From Desulfobulbaceae bacterium (GTDB taxonomy: Bacteria > Desulfobacterota > Desulfobulbia > Desulfobulbales > Desulfocapsaceae): a stretch of DNA of 64,000 nucleotides. Where the stretch lies: NCBI GenBank assembly GCA_011390165.1, contig JAABSV010000001.1:35890-99889 (forward strand). The letters run 5' to 3'. The notes under the pieces were generated by a model, which was given only the letters and a program-made list of their open reading frames with translations, ran no database searches and was not told the origin of the DNA. Shown in pieces: positions 1 through 9,305 of the stretch (position 1 is its first letter; every line of letters starts with the position of its first letter). The translations under genes and the position numbers were made by a program.

Positions 1-105
1 ATCGCGGCGGTATCCGTCAAGGCCACCGCCTCCGAAGATACCGACGAAAACACCGCTGCCGAGGAGGGCGACGATACTCCGGACGAGGATAACAGCGACA
101 ACTAG
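1..105 (+). CDS. rpsF: Ribosomal protein bS6, C-terminal end (partial)
   Basis: The window opens inside a frame that runs to a TAG at 103-105. The 34 visible residues form an acidic tail (repeated E and D, ending EDNSDN). Acidic, low-complexity C-terminal tails are typical of bS6, and the next gene is rpsR, the usual neighbour of rpsF. The conserved S6 fold lies outside the window, so the call rests on the tail and on gene order. Confidence 0.7.
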   Translation: MAAVSVKATASEDTDENTAAEEGDDTPDEDNSDN

Positions 106-171
106 CATTGGCGAGCCCCGCCGTATTGGCACCCTTTGGCCAACCGAACCCACCCCTGTTCAGCAAGGGAA

Positions 172-197
172 GGAACGGTACCGAAAGTGGTACTTCC
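172..197 (+). other. Stem-loop in the rpsF-rpsR intergenic region
   Basis: GGAA at 172-175 pairs with TTCC at 194-197, and an inner GTAC pairs with GTAC around a GAAA-containing loop. It lies in a 204-base gap between rpsF and rpsR, longer than is usual within this operon. There is no U-tract, so it is more likely an RNA-processing or regulatory structure than a terminator. Nothing else is recognisable in this gap apart from the strong rpsR ribosome binding site. Confidence 0.35.
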
Positions 198-309
198 CGG
201 CCTGAGGGGAACCGCCGAAGCACCGGAACAATCGCCAGATATTGCCTGTCAACACGGCATGCAGCCCTAGACTCCACAACAACTCGAATCCCCAAAGGAG
301 GGGAGAACC

Positions 310-555
310 ATGGCCCAACGCCCACAAAAGAAATTATTTTCCCGGAAAAAGTCCTGCCGATTCTGTGGTACACCGGAACAGCAAATCGACTATAAGGATG
401 TTAAAACCCTGCGCGGTTTTGTCTCCGAACGGGGAAAAATTATCCCGAGAAGGATTGTCGGCACCTGTGCCACCCATCAGCGGCAGCTCTGTGAGGCAAT
501 CAAAAAGGCTCGCCAAATCGCTTTTCTACCCTACTCCGGTAGCACTCAGGGCTGA
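310..555 (+). CDS. rpsR: 30S ribosomal protein bS18
   Basis: An 81-residue protein of normal length for bS18. The central block has the family pattern ([19 protein letters not shown]), followed by the conserved RQ...[13 protein letters not shown] end. It has a CxxC at residues 16-19 plus C53, H56 and C61, suggesting a zinc-binding form. The ATG follows a strong AAAGGAGGGG at 295-304. bS18 binds bS6 on the platform of the small subunit, in agreement with the upstream rpsF end. Confidence 0.97.
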   Translation: MAQRPQKKLFSRKKSCRFCGTPEQQIDYKDVKTLRGFVSERGKIIPRRIVGTCATHQRQLCEAIKKARQIAFLPYSGSTQG

Positions 556-589
556 CCACCGCTCCGCACCGGCAACGAGAACCTGACAA

Positions 590-1594
590 GTGATTCAACA
601 CTCTGCAGAGCAACCGCCACTAGGCACCATTCTCCGCACCATTCTTCTGGCGATGCTGCTCATCGTCCTGCCGGCGGTGGACTGGTCCATCTTCGGCTGG
701 CTGCATATGCTCCTCCCCCTGCTCGGCATGGTTCTACCAATTCGCTACGGTTCCCGAGTCGGCAGCAGGATGCTCTTCACCGCAGCCATTCTCGCCCTGT
801 TGTTGCATCTCCTGCTGCGCTCCCTGGATACCTATATTTTTTCCTGCACCCTGTTGTTTGCCGGTTTCTTTCTCGCCACTTCGCTCAGAAAGTGGAAGGA
901 ACCGGCGATATCCGGTGCGATGGGGACGCTGGCCCTTGCCGGCAGCTGGCTGGTGTTGAGCCTGCTCTTCTCTTTCGGAGCCGAACTCTCACCCTACGGC
1001 CGGCTACAACAGAACCTGGACCAAAGTCTCTTGGAGACACAACAGTACTATCGGCAGAGCGCTTTGCAATCCGGTGACGGCAGCGGTGGTGGCGCCGCCC
1101 TCTCCGCCGACAATCTCCTGCTGATTGACGCCACCCTGGAACAGCTGCGCATGGTGGTGCCGGTCGTCTTGCCGGCGATGCTCGGCGCAGCGATTCTGAT
1201 GCTGATCTGGACGACCATGATTCTGGGAAATCTGTTCCTTCCCCGCATCGGTGGAACGGCCCCCTGGCCAGAATACCGTTACTGGCAGCTACCGGAACGA
1301 CTGATCTGGTTCCTTATCACCAGTGCGGTGCTGGCCCTGCTGCCAGTCCCCCTGTTGCGGGCAGTGGGCATCAACGCGGTCATCCTGCTCAGTATCATCT
1401 ATTGCTTTCAAGGGCTGGCAATCACCATCTATTTTATGAACAAGTGGAAGGTGCCCCTGCTGTTCCGTTCTTTTTTCTATGTCATGATCATTTTTCAATC
1501 CCTCGGCACGCTGGTCCTGCTGATTGTCGGCATCGCCGAAAACTGGGTAGATTTTCGCAAACTGAAAAAAAAGGAAGAAGAGACCCTTCCTTAA
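590..1594 (+). CDS. DUF2232 family integral membrane protein
   Basis: A 334-residue protein with about eight hydrophobic segments and a short charged C-terminus (KLKKKEEE). DUF2232 (YybS-like) proteins sit between rpsR and rplI in many Desulfobacterota, and that position is the main basis for the call. No catalytic motif is visible and the function is unknown. The start is a GTG with a weak ribosome binding site 34 bases after rpsR, so the first residues are uncertain. It is probably cotranscribed with the ribosomal protein genes on both sides. Confidence 0.8.
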   Translation: MIQHSAEQPPLGTILRTILLAMLLIVLPAVDWSIFGWLHMLLPLLGMVLPIRYGSRVGSRMLFTAAILALLLHLLLRSLDTYIFSCTLLFAGFFLATSLRKWKEPAISGAMGTLALAGSWLVLSLLFSFGAELSPYGRLQQNLDQSLLETQQYYRQSALQSGDGSGGGAALSADNLLLIDATLEQLRMVVPVVLPAMLGAAILMLIWTTMILGNLFLPRIGGTAPWPEYRYWQLPERLIWFLITSAVLALLPVPLLRAVGINAVILLSIIYCFQGLAITIYFMNKWKVPLLFRSFFYVMIIFQSLGTLVLLIVGIAENWVDFRKLKKKEEETLP

Positions 1595-1667
1595 CCACCT
1601 AACTGCGTCGGTCTCCCTCCCCCGGGAGCGGATGCGCCGATCGCCGTCCGACAAGGAGTTGCACACT

Positions 1668-2120
1668 ATGGAACTTATATTACAGCAAACAATTGCCTCT
1701 CTCGGCCAGGAAGGAGATGTGGTGCGGGTCAAACCTGGCTACGGCCGCAATTATCTCCTCCCCCAAGGGAAAGCCCTTCTCGCTACAGCCGAGAACCTCG
1801 CTGTGCTGGAGAGCCGTCGCGCCGACATCAAAGCCCGACTGGCCAGTGAATTGCAGAAAGCCGAAGGACTCGCCAAAAAGATTGCCGGTTTCAATGTGGT
1901 GATCGAACAGCTCTCCGGAGACGACGAACGTCTGTTCGGCTCGGTTACCAGTGCCGATATCTGCGCCAAGCTGGCTGAACTGGGAGTAGATATCGACAAA
2001 CGGCAGATAGTCCTTCCAGAGGCAATCAAGACCCTTGGCCAGGTAAAAGTGCCGGTGAAAGTCGGCTTCAATGTAGTCGCTGAAGTCCTGGTCACAGTCG
2101 CCCCGCTCAAGGTTCAATAG
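1668..2120 (+). CDS. rplI: 50S ribosomal protein bL9
   Basis: A 150-residue protein with the bL9 signature near the N-terminus (MELILQ, then GxxGDVVRVKPGYGRNYLLP) and a C-terminal domain ending VTVAPLKVQ. bL9 is about 150 residues long with a central helix joining two RNA-binding domains, and this fits. I chose the ATG at 1668, preceded by AAGGAG at 1652-1657, over an upstream in-frame start that would add 12 non-family residues. A strong terminator follows, so rplI probably ends the rpsF operon. Confidence 0.97.
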   Translation: MELILQQTIASLGQEGDVVRVKPGYGRNYLLPQGKALLATAENLAVLESRRADIKARLASELQKAEGLAKKIAGFNVVIEQLSGDDERLFGSVTSADICAKLAELGVDIDKRQIVLPEAIKTLGQVKVPVKVGFNVVAEVLVTVAPLKVQ

Positions 2121-2159
2121 GCTAAGAGTTGCACCATCCCTCTTTGCCACTGCCACACG

Positions 2160-2197
2160 AAAACACACCTGGAGGCTTGACCTTCCCGGTGTGTTTT
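2160..2197 (+). terminator. Rho-independent terminator after rplI
   Basis: AAAACACACC at 2160-2169 pairs perfectly with GGTGTGTTTT at 2188-2197. The loop contains a further GGAGG/CCTTCC pairing, and the stem ends in a T-rich tract. It separates the ribosomal protein operon from dnaB. Confidence 0.85.
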
Positions 2198-2258
2198 TGT
2201 TTAGTGAACAGATACCAGCCGCCCGCCTGAACCCTGCACAGAAGGCCTTGCCCCAGCC

Positions 2259-3653
2259 ATGAATCTGCCCCAGCAGTCCCGAACCGACCAGCCGCCCACC
2301 ACCCCCTTCGCTGCACGCATCCCCCCCCAAAACACTGAGGCGGAGCAGGCTGTTCTCGGTTCCATTCTGCTTAAATCGGACCTCCTCGGATCGGTTCTGG
2401 AGATTCTTAAACCGGCTGATTTCTACCGAGACAACCATCGTCTGGTGTACGAGGCGATGATCGACCTCTTCGACCGCAACGAACCGCAGGACCTGCTGAC
2501 CGTCTCCAACCAGCTTCGCAACACCAATCGACTGGAAGCCGTCGGCGGAGCCACCTATCTGGCCACCCTCACCTCCATTGTCCCGGTCACCGCCAACATT
2601 GCCAGCTACGCCAGGATCATTCGGGAAAAGGCGATTCTTCGCCACCTGATCCGGGTAAACAGCGATATCGCCAACCGCTGTTACGAGGAACAGAACGATA
2701 TCGACCTGCTGGTTGATCAGGCAGAACAGGCCATCTTTGATATCGCCGGCAGCAAAAGCGACCAGAATTTCACCCCGATCCGCAGCATTGTCCCCAAGGC
2801 CTTTGCCGCTGTGGAAAAGCTCTACAACCGCAAGGAGATGATCACCGGTGTCCCCACCGGTTACGCCGCCCTTGATCGGATGACCGCCGGTTTGCAACCC
2901 TCTGACCTGGTCATTGTTGCCGCCCGCCCCTCCATGGGCAAAACCGCCTTTGCCATGAACATTGCCCAGCATGCCGCCCTGGTGGAAAAGATCGGTGTCG
3001 CGGTATTCAGCCTGGAGATGAGCAAGGAACAACTGGTGATGCGCCTGCTCAGCGCCGTTGGTCGAATCGACTCGCAGCGGATCAGGACCGGCAAACTGCA
3101 GAGTGACGACTGGATGAAACTGACCCGGGCAGTGGGCATGCTCTCCGAAGCACCGATCTATATCGATGATACCCCGGCGATTACCATTCTGGAGATGCGG
3201 GCAAAAGTGCGCCGTCTCGCCTCCCAGTATGCCATCGGGGCAATCATCGTTGACTACCTGCAATTGATGCGTGGCCGCCACGACAGCGAAAACCGTACCC
3301 AGGAGATCAGCGAGATATCCCGCTCTCTGAAGGCACTGGCCAAGGAGCACCATGTGCCGGTTATTGCCCTTTCCCAGCTTAACCGAGGGCTGGAGAGCCG
3401 CACCGACAAGCGGCCGATGATGGCCGATCTGCGTGAATCGGGTGCGATCGAACAGGATGCCGACGTAATCTGTTTCATTTACCGCGACGAGGTCTACAAC
3501 AAGTCGGAGGACAACCCGGAGAAGGGGATTGCCGAAATCATCGTCGGCAAACAGCGAAACGGGCCGACAGGCGTCAGTCGTCTGGCCTTTATTAAAGAGT
3601 TCACCATGTTCGAAAATTTATCCAACTACGACGATTCGGGCGAGTACAGGTAA
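2259..3653 (+). CDS. dnaB: Replicative DNA helicase DnaB
   Basis: A 464-residue protein with the DnaB N-terminal domain (PPQNTEAEQAVLGS, residues about 22-37) and a RecA-like helicase core. Walker A is RPSMGKT, with G227-K228-T229. Walker B lies in IIVDYLQLM, and the downstream LSQLNR and RP...DLRESGAIEQDAD motifs are intact. It unwinds DNA at the replication fork as a hexamer. Length and motifs match canonical DnaB, with no intein. It follows rplI, a common bacterial order, but sits beyond the terminator and so probably has its own promoter. Confidence 0.97.
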   Translation: MNLPQQSRTDQPPTTPFAARIPPQNTEAEQAVLGSILLKSDLLGSVLEILKPADFYRDNHRLVYEAMIDLFDRNEPQDLLTVSNQLRNTNRLEAVGGATYLATLTSIVPVTANIASYARIIREKAILRHLIRVNSDIANRCYEEQNDIDLLVDQAEQAIFDIAGSKSDQNFTPIRSIVPKAFAAVEKLYNRKEMITGVPTGYAALDRMTAGLQPSDLVIVAARPSMGKTAFAMNIAQHAALVEKIGVAVFSLEMSKEQLVMRLLSAVGRIDSQRIRTGKLQSDDWMKLTRAVGMLSEAPIYIDDTPAITILEMRAKVRRLASQYAIGAIIVDYLQLMRGRHDSENRTQEISEISRSLKALAKEHHVPVIALSQLNRGLESRTDKRPMMADLRESGAIEQDADVICFIYRDEVYNKSEDNPEKGIAEIIVGKQRNGPTGVSRLAFIKEFTMFENLSNYDDSGEYR

Positions 3654-3762
3654 TTCGACCCCGACCGTGTGACGGCAACGAGCCGACCGTACCAAATCGC
3701 CCATCGCTACATCCGGGAGCCATGGGCAGCCAGCCATTGTCCCAGAGCCAAATGAGGTCAGC

Positions 3763-6258
3763 ATGAGTAACGAAATTGAGGGCGCCGACAAGTATACCTT
3801 TGCCGAGATCGAGGAAAAATGGCAAACGATCTGGGAAAGCAGGCGGAGTTTTCGAGCCGACGAAGAGGCCTCCGGGGAAAAATACTACTTGCTGGAGATG
3901 TTCCCCTACCCCTCCGGGCGGATCCATATGGGCCACGTTCGCAACTACACCATTGGTGATGTCGTGGCCCGATACAAGAGGATGCGCGGCTACAATGTCC
4001 TCCACCCCATGGGTTGGGATGCCTTTGGCCTGCCGGCGGAAAATGCCGCCCAAAAGAACAACAGCCACCCGGCAACCTGGACCTACGCCAACATCGACTA
4101 TATGCGGGTCCAACTGCACCGTCTTGGCCTCTCCTACGATTGGAACCGGGAACTGGCCACCTGCCACCCGGAGTACTACCGCTGGGAACAGCAGCTGTTC
4201 ATTGAAATGTTCAACAAAGGGCTGGTTTACCAGAAGGTGACCACGGTCAACTGGTGCGACTCCTGCCAGACCGTTCTCGCCAACGAACAGGTGATCAACG
4301 GTGCCTGCTGGCGCTGCGACGAACTGGTCTACCCGAAAAAGATGAGTGGCTGGTTCCTGAAGATCACCGCCTATGCCGAAGAACTCCTTGCCGACCTGGA
4401 TCGGCTTGGCGGTTGGCCGGAAAAGGTGGTCACCATGCAGCGCAACTGGATCGGCAAGTCGACCGGGCTAAACTGCGCCTTTGCCGTCGAGGGTCTCGAC
4501 TGCCAGATCGATATCTTCACCACCCGTCCGGACACCGTCTTCGGGGTCACCTTCATGTCCATTGCCGCCGAACACCCGCTGCTCGACAAGTTGATTGCCG
4601 GTACCCCGGATGAGGATCAAGTCCGGGCCTTTGCCGAACGAATCCAGTTGGACAAACAACGCCGCTCACTCACCGAAGAACCGGAAAAAGAGGGGATTTT
4701 CACCGGCCGCTCCTGCATCAACCCCTTCAACGGGGCCCGGGTACCAATCTATGTGGCCAATTTTGTCCTGATGGAGTACGGCACCGGCGCAGTTATGGCG
4801 GTACCGGCCCATGACCAGCGCGATTTCGAATTTGCCCGCAAGTACACCTTGCCGGTGGTGCCGGTGGTGGTGCCGGAAAACCGGCAACTTAACCCCGACG
4901 AGATGGTCGAGGCGGTCAGTGATGCCGGCATACTCGTCAACTCCGGGCCCTTCAGCGGCATGCCCTCAGCAGCGGCCGGGGAGGCGATCATCGCCCATGC
5001 TCAAGCAGCCGGCTTCGGCAGCCCCCAGGTCACCTACCGCCTGCGCGACTGGGGAATTTCCCGACAGCGCTACTGGGGGGCACCGATCCCCATGATCCAT
5101 TGTGCTGATTGTGGTGTCCAACCGGTTCCCCTCCATGAACTGCCGGTCCAGCTTCCCGATGACGAGGATCGTGATGGCGCCTGCCGCCCGCTGCACCAGC
5201 GGCCATCCTTTATCGCCACCACCTGTCCCGCTTGCGGCGCTCCGGCCAGACGGGAGACCGACACCATGGACACCTTCATGGAGTCCTCCTGGTACTTCGC
5301 CCGCTTCACCAACCCGCGCTACCAGAAGGGGCCTCTCGAACAGAGTAAGGCCGACTACTGGTTGCCGGTGGATCTCTACATCGGCGGGGTGGAACACGCC
5401 ATTCTCCACCTCCTCTATTCCCGTTTTTTCGTCAAGGTACTCCGTGATTTCGGCTACCTGAAGATTGACGAGCCCTTCACCAACCTGCTGACCCAGGGTA
5501 TGGTGATCAAGGATGGCGCCAAGATGTCAAAATCCAAGGGCAATGTCGTTGACCCCCATGAACTGATTGAGGCCTACGGGGCCGACACCGTCCGCCTCTT
5601 CAGCCTCTTTGCCGCCCCGCCGGAGAGGGATCTGGAGTGGAGCCCCCAGGGGGTGGAGGGGGCATCGCGCTTCCTGAACCGGGTGTACCGGCTGATCAGC
5701 AGCCAGCGCAGTCTGCTGCTCACTGCCGACCCGCTACCGGCAAACCTGAATGGGGCCGGACGGGCCCTGCACCGCAAGACCCACCAGACCATCCGCCGGG
5801 TTACCGAATCGATCGAGCAGAATTTTCACTTCAACACCGCCATCAGTGCGATGATGGAACTGTTCAACAGCCTGACGGCCAGTCTTGCCGATGACGCCAA
5901 AGAGGCACCGGAACCGGAGGTGCTCCGGGAGGCGGTATCGGTCCTGCTCCTCCTCCTCGCCCCGATGGTGCCTCATTTTGCTGCCGAGATGTGGGAACTC
6001 ATTGAGGGCAATGGCCTGCATCTCGCCGACCAGCCCTGGCCCGGTTACGATGCCGAAGCCGCCCGGGAAGAAAAGATAACCATCGTTATCCAAATCAACG
6101 GCAAGGTCCGTTCGCGTCTGCAGGTACCGGCTGATATCGATGACGAGGCACTCCTGCAACTGACCTTCACAGACGCCAACACCTTGAAATACCTCGATGG
6201 AAAGGCTCCAAAAAAGACCATCGTGGTCAAGAAGAAGCTTGTCAATATCGTTGTTTGA
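3763..6258 (+). CDS. leuS: Leucyl-tRNA synthetase
   Basis: An 831-residue class I synthetase that charges tRNA-Leu. The HIGH motif is HMGH at residues 55-58 and the KMSKS motif is at 587-591. A CxxC pair (C165, C168) and a second CxxC (about 182-185) form the zinc-binding insertion. The CP1 editing domain lies between (TTRPDTVFG, GTGAVMAVPAHDQRD). The C-terminus has the LeuRS ending with INGKVR. The start follows a purine-rich AATGAGG. I looked for a T-box leader in the 109-base upstream gap and found none. Confidence 0.97.
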   Translation: MSNEIEGADKYTFAEIEEKWQTIWESRRSFRADEEASGEKYYLLEMFPYPSGRIHMGHVRNYTIGDVVARYKRMRGYNVLHPMGWDAFGLPAENAAQKNNSHPATWTYANIDYMRVQLHRLGLSYDWNRELATCHPEYYRWEQQLFIEMFNKGLVYQKVTTVNWCDSCQTVLANEQVINGACWRCDELVYPKKMSGWFLKITAYAEELLADLDRLGGWPEKVVTMQRNWIGKSTGLNCAFAVEGLDCQIDIFTTRPDTVFGVTFMSIAAEHPLLDKLIAGTPDEDQVRAFAERIQLDKQRRSLTEEPEKEGIFTGRSCINPFNGARVPIYVANFVLMEYGTGAVMAVPAHDQRDFEFARKYTLPVVPVVVPENRQLNPDEMVEAVSDAGILVNSGPFSGMPSAAAGEAIIAHAQAAGFGSPQVTYRLRDWGISRQRYWGAPIPMIHCADCGVQPVPLHELPVQLPDDEDRDGACRPLHQRPSFIATTCPACGAPARRETDTMDTFMESSWYFARFTNPRYQKGPLEQSKADYWLPVDLYIGGVEHAILHLLYSRFFVKVLRDFGYLKIDEPFTNLLTQGMVIKDGAKMSKSKGNVVDPHELIEAYGADTVRLFSLFAAPPERDLEWSPQGVEGASRFLNRVYRLISSQRSLLLTADPLPANLNGAGRALHRKTHQTIRRVTESIEQNFHFNTAISAMMELFNSLTASLADDAKEAPEPEVLREAVSVLLLLLAPMVPHFAAEMWELIEGNGLHLADQPWPGYDAEAAREEKITIVIQINGKVRSRLQVPADIDDEALLQLTFTDANTLKYLDGKAPKKTIVVKKKLVNIVV

Positions 6259-6323
6259 GACTACTATCCCGGACAGAGTACTACCCCGGAGCAATTCTGC
6301 CCCTTACCCGGAGGAGAAAAGAC

Positions 6324-6845
6324 GTGAAAACGATTCGGCGCTTGCTTCCCCTGCTTCTCGTCGCCCTGGTGGTCACCGCCTGTGGCTATCGGAACCCGAA
6401 TATCTACAGTGGCCCGCCGAAAACAGTTTATCTCGCCGAATGGAAGAACCGGACCAGCGAGATGAACCTCGACTCCGACATCTACCGTGCCCTCACCCGC
6501 TGGTTCCAATACTCCGGGTCGATCTCCACCAGCCGTTCCCGGGCCGGTGCCGACCTGGTGCTTGCCGGTGAAATCATCTCCATCGAACTGCCAAGCCTCT
6601 CCTACGGTGCCGGCAACATCGCCACCGAGGTCAAAGTACGTCTGCGCACCCGCTACATCTTGAAAGAGATCGCCAGCGGCAAGATCCTCCTGGAGGTTCC
6701 CGACGAGTACTGGACCGAAGAGTACCGCACCTCCACCAACACCAGCAGAAATCGTGACAACGAGGCTGCAGCACTGGAAGAGATCGTTGAAAACCTGGCG
6801 CAGAAAATCTATCAGCGGACCGTTGCCGAGATACCGAAACTGTAG
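6324..6845 (+). CDS. lptE: LPS-assembly lipoprotein LptE
   Basis: A 173-residue lipoprotein. The signal peptide begins with K-T-I-R-R, has a leucine-rich core and ends in lipobox V-T-A-C with C20. The body carries the LptE pattern around VYLAEWKNRTSEM and the later ALEEIVENLAQKIYQRT. LptE plugs the LptD barrel in the outer membrane for LPS export. I chose the GTG at 6324, preceded by GGAGGAG at 6310-6316, because upstream starts would put a charged stretch before the signal peptide. leuS-lptE adjacency is also seen in enterobacteria. Confidence 0.9.
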   Translation: MKTIRRLLPLLLVALVVTACGYRNPNIYSGPPKTVYLAEWKNRTSEMNLDSDIYRALTRWFQYSGSISTSRSRAGADLVLAGEIISIELPSLSYGAGNIATEVKVRLRTRYILKEIASGKILLEVPDEYWTEEYRTSTNTSRNRDNEAAALEEIVENLAQKIYQRTVAEIPKL

Positions 6846-6890
6846 GCCGCCTCGCCGCTGTTAACAGAATCCCGCGATCCCGATTCGACA

Positions 6891-7847
6891 ATGCTGCAGA
6901 TTGGTGCACTGCGCAGTACGCCCTGGGTTCTCGCCCCGCTAGCAGGCTACAGTGACCTTCCTTTTCGCCTCCTCTGCCGGGGCCATGGCGCTGGCTTGGT
7001 GGTGAGCGAAATGATCAGCTGTCATGGCCTGGTCTACCGCCAGGCAGCCACTATGGCCATGCTCAGGACGGTGCCGGCAGAGAGGCCGGTCTCCTTCCAA
7101 CTGTTCGGTGCCGACCCGGCGATAATGGCCGAAGCGGCGGCAATTATTGCCGAACAACCGGTCGATTGTATCGACATCAACATGGGCTGCCCGGTAAAAA
7201 AAGTGACCAGGCGGGGGGCCGGGGCGGCTCTGATGGCCAATCCTGACCTGGCCGAGGCAATCATCTCGGCTGTTGTTGGCAGGGTTCGGCTGCCGGTTAC
7301 GGTGAAGATCAGGTCTGGTCCCAACGGGCAGCAATTGAACGCCGTCGAATTTGCCAGGATGGCGGAAGGGGCCGGCGCGGCGGCACTCACCGTCCATGGA
7401 CGAAATTGGGCCCAGGGCTTTGCCGGCAATGCCGACCGCGGGGTGATTGCTGCCGTGAAAAAGGCGGTGGCCATCCCGGTTCTTGGCAACGGCGATATCA
7501 CCTCGCTTACCGAGGCCCGGGAGATGATTGCCGACACCGGCTGCGACGGGGTGATGATCGGTCGGGCTGCTCTCGGTAACCCTTGGGTATTTCAGGAGAC
7601 CGGTCGCCCACAAAACCTGGCCGGAATCGCTGCCGGGGCGCAGCAGCACCTGCAACTCATCGAACAGTTTCTGCCGGCGGCCCGCCTGCTCGGGTTGATC
7701 AAGAACCACCTCTGCCGCTACTTTCGCGGCCTGCCGGGCTGTGCCACTCTTCGTCAGCAAATTTTCGCCACCACCACTCTGGCCGACCTGCAGACCCTGC
7801 TAGCCAGGCTGTCTCGAGCCGCCTCTCCCCCACCGCCCAGCCGGTAA
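6891..7847 (+). CDS. dusB: tRNA-dihydrouridine synthase (DusB-like)
   Basis: A 318-residue FMN-dependent TIM-barrel enzyme that reduces uridine to dihydrouridine in tRNA. It has LAPLAGYSDLPFR at the N-terminus, the catalytic cysteine in NMGCPVKK (C100), VKIRSG, VHGR and NGDI flavin-binding segments, and GVMIGRAALGNPW. Length and motifs are those of bacterial Dus enzymes. The subfamily (DusB rather than DusA or DusC) is a judgement from the CPVKK context. It starts 45 bases after lptE and probably belongs to the leuS transcript. Confidence 0.93.
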   Translation: MLQIGALRSTPWVLAPLAGYSDLPFRLLCRGHGAGLVVSEMISCHGLVYRQAATMAMLRTVPAERPVSFQLFGADPAIMAEAAAIIAEQPVDCIDINMGCPVKKVTRRGAGAALMANPDLAEAIISAVVGRVRLPVTVKIRSGPNGQQLNAVEFARMAEGAGAAALTVHGRNWAQGFAGNADRGVIAAVKKAVAIPVLGNGDITSLTEAREMIADTGCDGVMIGRAALGNPWVFQETGRPQNLAGIAAGAQQHLQLIEQFLPAARLLGLIKNHLCRYFRGLPGCATLRQQIFATTTLADLQTLLARLSRAASPPPPSR

Positions 7848-7857
7848 GACCGCCATC

Positions 7858-7896
7858 CGGCCATTCGCCTCTCCAGCGCGTGGAGCGAGAAGGCCG
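7858..7896. terminator. Hairpin between convergent dus and M48 genes
   Basis: CGGCC at 7858-7862 pairs with GGCCG at 7892-7896, with an inner CTCCA/TGGAG stem. It fills the 51-base gap between two convergent genes. There is no clear U-tract on either strand, so its efficiency as a terminator is uncertain. Confidence 0.4.
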
Positions 7897-7898
7897 GC

Positions 7899-9305
7899 TT
7901 ACTTACGCAGACGGACAATTTGCTCCAGCAGTTCCTTACCTTCCCGCAGCTGTTGCAGGGGAAGATGGCGGTCACCCAGGGCGGCGCGGAGATGTTCTTC
8001 GGCAAGCGTCAGTTTGCCTTCATAAAGATTATACTTACCGAGGAAAAACGAGGCCATCCCTCTCTCCCGACGGTCGGCGGCCAGCTGACCCAGTTCAAAA
8101 TAGACCTTGGCATACTCCGGCAACTCGTAACTGACCCGAAGAAAGTACTCCTCCGCCTCACCGCCACGACCAGTGCGGGAGAGGAGTCTGGCCAGGGTGA
8201 AAGCAGCGTACATCTCATTGCCATCCGCCTGCACGGCCTGCCTGAGGACCTTCTCCGCCTCGCTCAAACGGCCGGCGGCAAAAAGAAAGGCGCCGAGATC
8301 AGTCAGCAGAATCATCTTTTCAGGATAGGCGGTCCGGACAGCCTCCAGCCGTCGCAAGGCCTGATCATGGTCGTTTTCGCCATGGGCCAGCAGGGCGAGG
8401 CCGTAGCCGGCCATGGTCCGGGCACCATTGCCGGCCTCCTCATCGGCTGCAATCCGTTTCAGGTGCAGGCGAAAACTTCTTGCCTCTTGGGTTCTGCTGA
8501 GTATCCGATACTTAAAGCGGAGGAAGTCGAAGTCATCTTCGGAAAAATTTTGCCGATCAAGGGTCTGCCGGTCGATATCCAGCAGAGACTGGATGGAATG
8601 GAGCCTGGCCTCCGGGTTGGGGTGGGTCAGCAGATACTGTGGCAACTGATCGCTGCGGTAGCGGGCAATACGACGCATCGACTCGAGCATCGTTGCCTGG
8701 GCCTCGGGGTTGCGATTCATCTTCTTCATCCAGCCGTAGGCGAGGAGATCGGCCTCCTCCTCGTGCTGGCGGCTGAAGTGGAGATTCATGCTCTGGCCGG
8801 TTGCCAGAGCCCCGGTGAGCAATACCGGTGTTGCCGCACCTCCAAAGGCCAGGGCGGCCAGGGCCAGGCCCAGGGAGGCGATGGAGGTATAGGTCCCCTT
8901 CTCTATCCGCTCGGCCAGGTGTCTTTTGGCAATGTGGCCAACCTCGTGGGCGAGTACCGAAACCAGTTCGTCCTCGGACTGCATGGTGGCAATCAGGCCG
9001 GAATAGAAGAAAAGCAGCCCGGAGGGGGCGGCAAAGGCGTTGAACTCCTTGTTGTCAACGACAAAAAAATGGTAATCGAAATACTGTACTCCGGCCACCG
9101 CCAGTACCGACGTCCCCAACCTGGTGAGGTACTGGCTGATGTCCGGGTCATCGACCAGGGGGAAGGCGGCACGAACCGAGTAGAGCAGCTTTTCTCCCAC
9201 CTCACGCTCACTGCCGATGGAAAAGGCTGCCACCGAGTTGGCAGGATAGCTGCTGGTAAACAGGAGAAGAATCCAGATCAGACAGTTACGACACACTCTC
9301 TTCAT
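7899..9305 (-). CDS. Periplasmic M48 metalloprotease with TPR repeats (BepA-like)
   Basis: A 468-residue protein with an N-terminal signal peptide (MKRVCRNCLIWILLLF core). The zinc-binding motif is HEVGH (residues about 120-124), and the third ligand lies in HEEEADLLAYGWM. A C-terminal half with several TPR-like helical pairs follows. This is the BepA/YfgC architecture, whose E. coli member degrades or assists stalled outer-membrane proteins such as LptD. I chose the ATG at 9305 because it overlaps the oleD stop as ATGA, a sign of translational coupling. It is the last gene of the ole operon, although its known role is not olefin synthesis. Confidence 0.9.
   Translation of the reverse strand: MKRVCRNCLIWILLLFTSSYPANSVAAFSIGSEREVGEKLLYSVRAAFPLVDDPDISQYLTRLGTSVLAVAGVQYFDYHFFVVDNKEFNAFAAPSGLLFFYSGLIATMQSEDELVSVLAHEVGHIAKRHLAERIEKGTYTSIASLGLALAALAFGGAATPVLLTGALATGQSMNLHFSRQHEEEADLLAYGWMKKMNRNPEAQATMLESMRRIARYRSDQLPQYLLTHPNPEARLHSIQSLLDIDRQTLDRQNFSEDDFDFLRFKYRILSRTQEARSFRLHLKRIAADEEAGNGARTMAGYGLALLAHGENDHDQALRRLEAVRTAYPEKMILLTDLGAFLFAAGRLSEAEKVLRQAVQADGNEMYAAFTLARLLSRTGRGGEAEEYFLRVSYELPEYAKVYFELGQLAADRRERGMASFFLGKYNLYEGKLTLAEEHLRAALGDRHLPLQQLREGKELLEQIVRLRK

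Noticed and set aside
1680-3353. Long open frame on the minus strand across rplI and dnaB (557 codons)
   Set aside because: It lies antisense to two clear genes, crosses a terminator, and its translation has no family features; high GC content creates such frames.
3654-3762. T-box leader before leuS
   Set aside because: The gap is too short and lacks the AGGGTGGNACCGCG core.
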